Origin: Aspidapion aeneum
Taxonomy: Eukaryota; Arthropoda; Insecta; Coleoptera; Brentidae
Length of the DNA: 64,000 nucleotides
Assembly (NCBI GenBank): GCA_963576565.1
Contig: OY755048.1
Coordinates: 7,336,136-7,400,135 of the forward strand
Direction of reading: 5' to 3'
In this document: one piece after another, positions 56,901 through 64,000 of the stretch
Layout: every line of letters begins with the position of its first letter
Position numbering within the stretch: the first letter of the stretch is position 1
Translations under genes and position numbers: made by a program
Notes under the pieces: model-generated
What the model was told of the DNA's origin: nothing
What the model saw: the letters and a program-made list of their open reading frames with translations, nothing else
The model's database searches: none

Positions 56901-59532
56901 ATAATGTTTAAGCCTTAAAGTAGTAAAATATGCGGAATATTGTTCAAAACTTTTACGATACGTTATTTAAAATTTTGAGGTTTTTTTATTTTTTCCTATG
57001 GTTTTATTATAGTTCCTATCAGCCATCCAAAGCTCACCTCTCTAGCGTTTATGAAAGTGAGCAATGTTACTTTTACATAACTTTACATCTATAGCGGAGG
57101 GAAGTAAATTCAAATTTTGGGGTTTTTAAATTTTTTCCTATGGTTTTATCATAGTTCCTATCAGTCTGCCAAAGCTCAGCTCTCTAGCATTCTGGAAGTG
57201 GGCAATGTTACTTTTTAATAACTTTACATGTATAGGGGAGGGGATTAAATGAAAATTTTGGGTTTTTATAGTTTTTTAAATGGGTTTGGTCATAATTTCT
57301 ATGATTCTGCCAAATTTCAGCTTTTAGTATGTCTGAAAGTACAGTAGAATTTTGACGATTTAGACATGAGTGAGTGAATGAGTGGCAATTTCGTAACTAC
57401 TTATCTACTTTATGTAAGTCCATGAAACTTGGAGGGATTGTTAACTCGATAAAGATCTACGACTGTGCAAAGTTTGAGTTTCGTAGCTCATTCTGAAGTA
57501 GTTTTAGACAGGTCAAATATGGGCTGAAATGTTTCAAGAAAAGGTACAGCAGTTTGCGCGAACTTGGCGGGGCACTGCCGTGCCCCCAGATAATTTTGGT
57601 ATATTTTATTTTTATTTATTTCATTTATTGACGAACAAAATGCCCATTTTTTAAAAAAGGTACAAAATAAAAATACAGAAAAAAATTTGTACTTAGTACA
57701 TAACATAAATAAACTAAAAAAAAAAACAAAAATAATACAGTGAGGTAATAAACCAAAGTTAAGGTGCCTGAGAGAGTTGATTTAAAAACTGTTTTGTAGA
57801 CCCGAAAAAATCAAGAGAGGGGCTTTGATTTGCTAATGACATAATTCTCGAAAAGAATGAATTTTTTCTATAGTTAGAACGGTGATAAGGAATATGAAAA
57901 AGATAATGATTTCGAGTATTAACTTGAGGAGCATTTAGAGTTATTTTACTAGTAAGGCTTGGGCAGTCTACTAAAGAGTTTAAGATTTTGAAAAGTAGTT
58001 GAAGGTCATGGTGTTCTCTTCTTGTTGACAAAGGAATGAGATTTAATCTTTGATAGAGAGTTTCATAGGTCAATTCATTGTTGAAAAATTTAAAATTAAT
58101 GTATTGTAGAAACTTTTTTTTTAATTCTTTGTATTCTTGAAATATGAGATTGGTAGTGTGGACTCCATACAGAAGATGCATAATCAAGATGAGACCTCAC
58201 AAGGCTGCAATAGAGAATTTTAAGTGCCTGAAGAGTACTGAAGTCGTGAGTGTTTCTTTTAATGAAGCCAAGCATTCTAAATGCCTTGTTAACTATAGAT
58301 GTGATATGATCAATAAAGGAAAGCTCAGGATCAAGAATAACGCCGAGATCAGTTATAGAGTCAGATATTGAAAGGACTTTACCTTTAATGAGATAGTTAT
58401 GTAAAAGTTTTGTCTCGTTTCCTTGAAAATATCATCAATTTGCACTTGGAGATGTTTAGTTCCATACTTTGTCATCACACCACTTAACAAAGTTATTGAG
58501 TTCTTGCTGTAGCTCCAGACAGTTCTCTGGACCAGAGATAATTTTAGAAGTTTTTAGATCATCAGCAAAAAATAAGAAAGTGCTAGAATTAAAATATTGC
58601 TCATTTATGATTATTGGAGATAAGAAAGATGTTAGATGTATTGTTATAAATTTCTCAAAGATTTTAGGTATAGTGCTCATTATACTGATTGATAGATAGT
58701 TTCTAATATTTGAGCTGTCACCAGACTTATGGATAGGGATGACTTAACTGGACTTCCAGAAGTCAGGAAAAATCCCAGAAGTGATTGATGTGTTGAAGAT
58801 TAGATGAAGAGGTCTAGAAAGAATAAAAGAACAGTTTTTTAGGAAAATTGGGGGGGATGTTAAAATGTCAAGACTAGAAAGCTCACTATAGATGTCTGAT
58901 ATGGAAATACAGTAGTTTCTGATGTTAATGATGCTATATGATAGTTTGTCCTGGTAATCGGGCTGTTTCTGAGAGTAAACAGAACTAAAGTAGCTTGCAA
59001 ACAGATTTGCTGCCTCAATACCCATTTCACTCTTTTCATTATCAAGATATAGATTGGAAGGAATACTATATCTCGAAACCTACATAATTTAACAAAAAAT
59101 TTGTTTGCCTTTACAGAGCATTAAAAAATTAAAATTAAAGAAAAAACTGTAGGAATTTGGCGGCCATTTCTAAAGATGGCGGGCAAAGACTATACTCCTA
59201 TAGGCGCTTAACAAAGCCCCTTAACAAAACTGAGCGCACATATTAGGGCATAAGGGATATGAGCCAGGGCCTGCACTAATAATCAAAAATAAAAAAATAG
59301 TGCTTAACATTTAATTTTTAATAAAAAAAACTCACCACAAGTTGTCGCCGTAGGTGTGTGCGGACTGGGTATCTGGAAGCGGCAACCATCAGACGGGATG
59401 GCCCCGGGAGTGGGGGGAAACCTGGGTCCGCCAATATCGCCTGAGGTGGGGGTGTTTGGACCTGATACTCTCGTGTGTGGAAGATCTGGGGTGTTGCCCG
59501 CAAATCCACTGTCCAGACTTGTGGGTAGGATT
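50916..59532 (-). CDS. BCL9: BCL9/legless Wnt co-activator, last two exons
   Basis: BCL9/legless is a nuclear scaffold linking beta-catenin/Armadillo to Pygopus. Exon 59532-59336 (acceptor TTTTGTTCCAG, donor G|GTGAGT) encodes SGPNTPTSGDIGGPRFPPTP and RFQIPSPHTPTATTCG. It joins in phase to exon 52372-50916 (acceptor TATTTCAG), which starts with DKPQRQTTVGPGMSPAHTVP and PNSDPLKNDLFPTPSPHM. Later blocks are HFDPISSLAQMSQQL, APNTIQYMPAKSQ (comparable with the TLQYFP block of vertebrate BCL9) and long Met/Gly/Pro-rich runs, ending YFNPK. The Pygo- and Armadillo-binding HD1/HD2 lie in upstream exons outside the window. Low-complexity composition makes homology harder to judge; an SSDP-like Pro/Gly/Met protein is the main alternative. 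The 7-kb intron is full of repeats. Confidence 0.75.
53293..53588. mobile_element. Foldback MITE in BCL9 intron
   Basis: Arms of about 95 bp: AATCATAACAAAAACATTTC ... AAGCCAAGTACGCGAAAATG ... TTGAGATAAAAGTAAAG at the left, mirrored at 53494-53588. A related, more eroded copy lies at 56435-56880. Confidence 0.75.
53640..54960 (+). pseudogene. LINE copy 2, degenerate
   Basis: Longest plus-strand copy of the family at 40903-41780. It contains RT motif 1 (YVDLQKAYDSIALNLLW), the [20 protein letters not shown] block, [15 protein letters not shown] and the C-terminal [12 protein letters not shown]. It is broken by a TAG near 54120, a 1-base frameshift near 54483 and a stop at 54835. About 100 bp including a G/C run (GGGGGGGGGCCCGGGCCCCC near 54911) replaces the last codons before the AAACCAATAAATATATA tail. 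Confidence 0.88.
55195..55420 (+). repeat. Possible tRNA-derived SINE remnant
   Basis: GCGTGTTCGAATCCCGTGC near 55228 resembles a pol III B box (GGTTCGAATCC) and is preceded by a weak A-box-like stretch. The following 150 bp are GC-richer than the surroundings. No clear tail or target duplication. Confidence 0.3.
56435..56890. mobile_element. Foldback MITE, eroded copy, with a second MITE inside
   Basis: Related to 53293-53588: ATGGTATTCCGTAAAAGAGT at the left and ACGGAATACCATTTTCGCGG at the right, then, after an insert with ATCGGTTATAGCGAC and GTTATAACCGAT ends, TACATGAAATGTTTTTGTTA. The DNA after it (AAAGTAGTAAAATATGCGGA) also follows LINE copy 2, so this block is a duplicate of 53.3-55.0 kb without the LINE. 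Confidence 0.6.
57700..59045 (-). pseudogene. Jockey-like LINE remnant
   Basis: On the minus strand 59045-58744 encodes the region before the RT (ASYFSSVYSQKQPDY, LFNTSITSGIFPDFWKSS). Then, with several stops, IPKIFEKFI and FFADDLKTSKII follow, and 58187-57759 encodes the C-terminus (LLYGVHTTNLIFQEYK, RREHHDLQLLFKILN, NSFFSRIMSLANQ). The 3' end is (AAATGAAATAAATAAAAA)-like. Domain order and motifs match Jockey-group elements. It is inactive and sits in the BCL9 intron in the sense direction. Confidence 0.75.
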
Positions 59533-62500
59533 CTGGAACAAAATAAAGGATTTCATGGGTCTTATACATAAAAACCAATAAGAAAACTTAAATTGGCAGA
59601 CAAGCTTAAAAGAAAAAAGAAGTAAAAAAAACAACAAAAATATTACTTTCATTTCATAATTTTTGAGATTTTTGACAGGTATCATAACAATAACAAAAGG
59701 CTAACAAAAAAAACGTTATATCTAAAAAGACATGAAATGACCATATATTCTAATTTATGTGTTAGGTTTTCGTCCAGGATTGTTGTAATAAAAAATAGTT
59801 TTCAGCTTTTTTGGACTTTTTTTATTTTAAATGAATTTTATTTAAATTTAAAAGTTCCGAAAACAATTAGGGAAAAACTGAAAAACTAATACCAGTGAAA
59901 ACCCGCCTGGAAAATAAAGGATTAGGTGTGTGTACTGTGTACTTCTTTTTCTTTTTTTACACACTTCACAAAACATTGAAGACTTTTGGTTAGTTAGAGA
60001 ACACGTCCCAACAAACATTTAAAGTTGTAACGACGAAACCCCAACTAGAAAGAATTTCTTTAAAGTAACCGCAACGTACTCCCGCTACGTCTCAGTATAC
60101 CATACAGCGACGTTATAATTCCCTAAGTGGGGAACCAATTTCTGGTTGTAACTACTAGGCCAAGTGTTTAAAGTCACTGTAGTAACAACTACACTACTAC
60201 GTCGTAGCCAGGTATCTACTACGTCGTAGAGGCTGTTTTTTTCCGTTGCAAATAATATAATCGTTTCTTTTTGGTAGAATTGTTACATAATATGGTGGAT
60301 ACAACAGTAAACAGACTCGCTTAGTTTTTTTGTTTGGTTATGGCTATAATATGTACTATGTTATCCAAAAGTGTGAGAATTTACGAACAGAGGATCAAAA
60401 TTCGAGTGCGACGCAAAGTTTTGTGTATAACATGCATTATATATATTGCAAAAAACCGGTGCGCCCGTAAAATTGAGCCGTTTTCTGGTAGCTGATGGAA
60501 TTTTTGTGTTGTGATTTTGGAGGTTATGTTTTCATAATCGACAGTTAACTCCAACAAATGATGCTTAAGAAGAGCATTTTTGGTAAGCTTCAACTAATTT
60601 GTTTATAAAATAGTATAGCTCCTTAATATGAGCTCATAAAACGACAACAAAAATATTAAATTTTCTTTGTTACAAAAAGACATGGCGTCCCAAACTATAT
60701 TCCCTGATAGTCGAAAGGGTTACTTGAAAGTGAGCCTAAGTTACGGCAACGTGTCACGTACGACTTTTATGTCGGCATTCCTTTTTAGTTCTAGATAACA
60801 CACTCGAATTTCTACTCCTTCGTTGCAGAAACGTATTATTAACTAGCTTTCGCCACTAAAAAACGTCTACAGAGTGATAGGAACCACGCGATAAGTATAA
60901 CTACTACCCTCAAGTTATTGGGGTGTCGCCACTTGTCGTTTGCCGTTTCTGTCAACAACAGCACCAGTGCTTATAGGTTTTGTACCAGCGTGAATTTGTG
61001 GTAGGTTTTAAAACAAAAACAAGATAAATTAAATTCCATTAGAACAATAAATGAAGTGCCAATAAAAAGTGTTTTTTATAAATGTATGTTGCAGTCGAGA
61101 GAATGATCCATATTCTAGAATTTTCAATGAACTAAAAGAACGTAGTCATCAATGAAATCAACTTATTGTTACTTTTTTTATTTACACATTGCTCTCACAA
61201 TTCGTATGTAGTATTTTTTATTGTTTTTAGATATTTTGGCATTCTCAATATTCAGTAATTTTTATTATTATAAGCCCTATAAGTAAAAAAACAATCTCTG
61301 AGACTTGTTAGATCGCTTAGAAATCCGCGTGTAACCACGATATATTTAATTTGTTTTTTTATTAGCCGCAAACAGCGCAAAAGTTCCTAGATGAAGTCTA
61401 GCATATCCAAGAGGTTATTTTAGGGGCCGTGCATAAATTAGATATTAGGGACCTATTGTAATACAGCCTGGCACAAAACACAGCAGAAATTTAAGTTTAT
61501 TCACTTCAAACCAAGCTTTAACAACAGCACAAAATTGAAGAAAACCAAAAAGACACCAAGCTCAACACATAAAATGAATCATAGTGAGACACGACACGTC
61601 AGCACAAGAGGCATAGATAAACGAATTCGGTTTAGTCCTCACAAGAGGTTTACGATGGTGAGACGTAAAGTAAAGACAGTACAAGAATAGAACAGCAACA
61701 AGTAGCGTAAAAGATTAAGGATGGAGATTAAGCATGGACCAGGGAATTTTTAAAATCCGTGTGCGGTACTCGATACTTTGGAGCAATATTTTGCATTTTG
61801 ATTGTTTTGCAAACTGGTCAAGCAATGAGCTCGAAAACTGCTCAAGTTAGTTAAAAAAATATTTGCAAAACTATTCCTAACATTCCCATATTATAAAAGG
61901 AGCCACAAAAAGTAGGGTTAAGAATGTGTGCGACCAAGATGCGACTTCAAAAAGTCTACGTTTTCAAAGTAGAAACAGGAAGGAGAGATTACTTTAAAAG
62001 ATCGACATTTAAAAAAAGTCAAAGTAGTTGCGGCTTTAAAGTTGATCCAAAAAGTTATTTTGTCTACATTGTTACATCAGATGTTACTATGATGACACAA
62101 ACTTTTGTGGTAAAAATTAAAGTTATAATGTAGTTGTTGGATACACTTGTTTGGGACTCCAATGAAGCTTAACTTTCTAGTGGTAATTAAGTAGGATATT
62201 AAAGTCAGGGCGACTACGAAATAACGACTAAAAAGAAAGTAAAACTTTAGCAACGTCCTATTGTGGTGGAGAAGACTATCAGAATCGACTATCAAGAAAC
62301 AATCCTAAGAAGTAGTTTAGAGGGTTGTTTTTACGAAACATCTACTATTTCCTGATACTAAATAGTAGTTAGAACTAAAAAGTAACAAATTTTGGTTGGG
62401 ATCACCACATTTCTACTATAAGAAAGTAGCAAAGCCTTTAGAACATGTAGCCGCTACTATAAATGTTAGTTGGGACTGTTGCCAAACAACACATATCTGC

Positions 62501-62940
62501 CAGTTTTTATAAGAAATAATTTTCAATAATTAGCACAAAATTACATCTGCGGATTACCCTGCATTAGCTTTTGAAATAATTGTATGGTATCAAAAATATT
62601 TCAAATTTACATTACATTTTGCCATAACGTTATATGCACGGCAACACTGTTTTCAAATAAAGGAACACAAGTAAGGTCAAACATTATCCTTTAGTAAGGG
62701 ATAAAGTTCAAACCAGGTAACTATGCATGCCTCACATAAAGGATAAGAGAAAAATAGGACATGCAAAAGGTCCCCAATATCTAAAATATTAAAAACAAAA
62801 TCAGACACTGCTAAACGAGCCAGTAGGGACCTTTTCCAGGCACTCCATTAGCTAACTTGATCCTTTATTAATGTGACATTAAACGACAGATGTCACGTGA
62901 TATTTAGAAGTCCAATTTTTACCTTTTGCAGACACAATTT
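59533..62940. other. BCL9 upstream intron; no exon found
   Basis: Scanned for further BCL9 exons without success. Content is AT-rich with eroded repeats, such as GTAGTAACAACTACACTAC near 60178 and the facing ACTTTTGTGGTAAAAATTAA region near 62100. The open frames at 60381, 61924 and 62077 have no recognisable similarity. Confidence 0.4.
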
Positions 62941-62944
62941 TATA

Positions 62945-64000
62945 TATATATTTATCGGTTTCACAACGTTCTACGTCTTCCGATACCCAATCTCCACTCG
63001 TTTCTGTTTGCCCATAATTCATCATCTAGGCCTCTTATTCTTATTTCACTATCTATTCCTTCTCTCCAGCTTCTCCTTGGTCTTCCTCGTTTTCTTCGGC
63101 CAGTTGGTTTCCATTGTAATATTTGTTTAGGTAGTCTTCCATCATCCATTCTTTGTACATGTCCGTACCACACCAGTTGTTTTGTTCTTATATCATCCAC
63201 TAGAGTACGTTCACCCACTGTCATAATTTCTCTTATTCTTTGATTGGTAACTCTTTCTCTTTTTGATTTCCCTGCTGCTCTTCTCCAATAGTCCATCTCC
63301 GTAGCGGAAAGCATTTTTTCTGTTCTATCTTTGATTGGCCATACTTCTGAGCCGTATGTAATAATACTTTTTACAATGGTGTTATATATAAGCTTTTTGT
63401 TATGTTTTGATATACTTTGGTCCCAAATTATTCCATTTAATAAAGTTATTGCTTTTCTTCCTTGTACGTTTCTATCTTTTATAGCTTTGTCTAGTGTTCC
63501 GTCAGCTGTAATTTTTAGACCCAAGTATTTATACTCATCACAGGACTGAATTCGCTGCCCAGTATTTAAGATTAGATCCTGTTTCGTTCCACCAATACAC
63601 ATATACTCTGTCTTATTGATATTAACCTCTAGTCCCCACTTATTGTACTCGTCTATTAGTTTTCGTGTCATATATTCGAGGTCGTCATAATCCTGAGCCA
63701 CCACTATCTGATCATCGGCGAAACATAAAGTATACAAGGTGGTTTCATTCAACGGAATTCCCATGTTTTGGCATTTTCTCTTCCAGACTTTAAGGACCTG
63801 TTCCAAATATATCTTGAAGAGCGTAGGCGAGATACAGCAACCTTGTTTAAGACCTTTATTTACTTGAAAGCCTTTGGATAGTTTTGCTTTTATTTTAACT
63901 TTTGCCTTACCATTGCGGTATAACTCTTTGATGCCCTTAATTAGTTGTACGCTTATGTTTGTCTTTTCCAACGCTTTCCAAAGTAGATTTAGTGGTATAC
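62945..64000 (-). pseudogene. LINE copy 3, continues beyond the window
   Basis: Minus-strand copy of the same LINE family. The frame 63971-62961 is open for 336 codons from MEKTNISVQLIKGIKELY through [48 protein letters not shown] and [20 protein letters not shown] to ERRRTL-like RRRTL at its C-terminus. The tail is AAACCGATAAATATATATAT. No break is seen within the window, so this is the best preserved of the three copies and could be part of a complete element. Confidence 0.9.

Larger units (their letters stand above)
55385..59270. repeat. Inverted repeat spanning 3.9 kb in BCL9 intron
   Basis: The left arm (TATGCCCTAATAC, TTGTTAAAGACCCATAGGAG, GCCGCCATCTTTAAAAATGG at 55405-55515) is mirrored at 59155-59265 (CCATTTCTAAAGATGGCGGG, CTCCTATAGGCGC, TATTAGGGCATAAGGGATAT). 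They could be the ends of one large element or two facing copies of a repeat. Inside are a Jockey-like LINE, a foldback copy and three degenerate units of about 130 bp near 56980-57330. Confidence 0.6.

Noticed and set aside
62926..63243. Plus-strand frames over LINE copy 3 (also 41484-41816 minus)
   Set aside because: They are antisense to the LINE reverse transcriptase frame.

Overview
This is AT-rich, repeat-dense nuclear DNA from an arthropod, most likely an insect (a beetle would fit, but the sequence alone does not prove it). The evidence is short exons with GT-AG introns that rebuild conserved animal genes, plus abundant DNA transposons, LINEs, a Penelope-like element and an env-bearing Ty3/Gypsy element. 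No bacterial features (operons, ribosome binding sites, CRISPR) were seen.

Four host genes can be assembled from exons. (1) FICD, the ER AMPylase/de-AMPylase of BiP, plus strand, 830-6667: the last two exons, split by a 5.5-kb intron holding a complete-looking DNA transposon. (2) ABHD18, a DUF2048 alpha/beta hydrolase, minus strand, 24301 down to 11235: eight exons covering all but the extreme C-terminus. (3) SET/TAF-I, a NAP-family histone chaperone and PP2A inhibitor, minus strand, 45140 to 39073: six exons, with a tandemly duplicated terminal exon. (4) BCL9/legless, a Wnt co-activator, minus strand, 59532 to 50916: the last two exons.

The space between and inside the genes is mobile DNA. 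1-6.7 kb: satellite, a DD41D transposon and two copies of a palindrome-ended Helentron-associated-like element. 6.7-11.2 kb: a Penelope-like element with inverted terminal repeats and a Tc1 remnant. ABHD18 introns: nested inverted-repeat elements, one carrying an exon-like segment, and a 31-bp minisatellite. 24.8-35.1 kb: one old LINE interrupted by a hAT derivative, a (TA)n tract with a 7.07-kb LTR element, and a MITE, two of them with exact 8-bp target duplications. 35.7-36.8 kb: the 3' end of a LINE with a restriction-like endonuclease. 40.9, 53.6 and 63 kb: three closely related 5'-truncated LINE copies. 55.4-59.3 kb: a large inverted repeat enclosing a Jockey-like LINE.

The most remarkable observation is in the LTR element (26773-33837). 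Between RNase H and the integrase zinc-binding motif it encodes a macrodomain closely resembling TARG1/OARD1 (ADP-ribosyl hydrolase). The catalytic Lys and Asp are both present at exactly the spacing of the cellular enzyme. This copy is young (LTRs about 99% alike) but dead: it has frameshifts and a deletion that removes most of the integrase and the N-terminal half of env.
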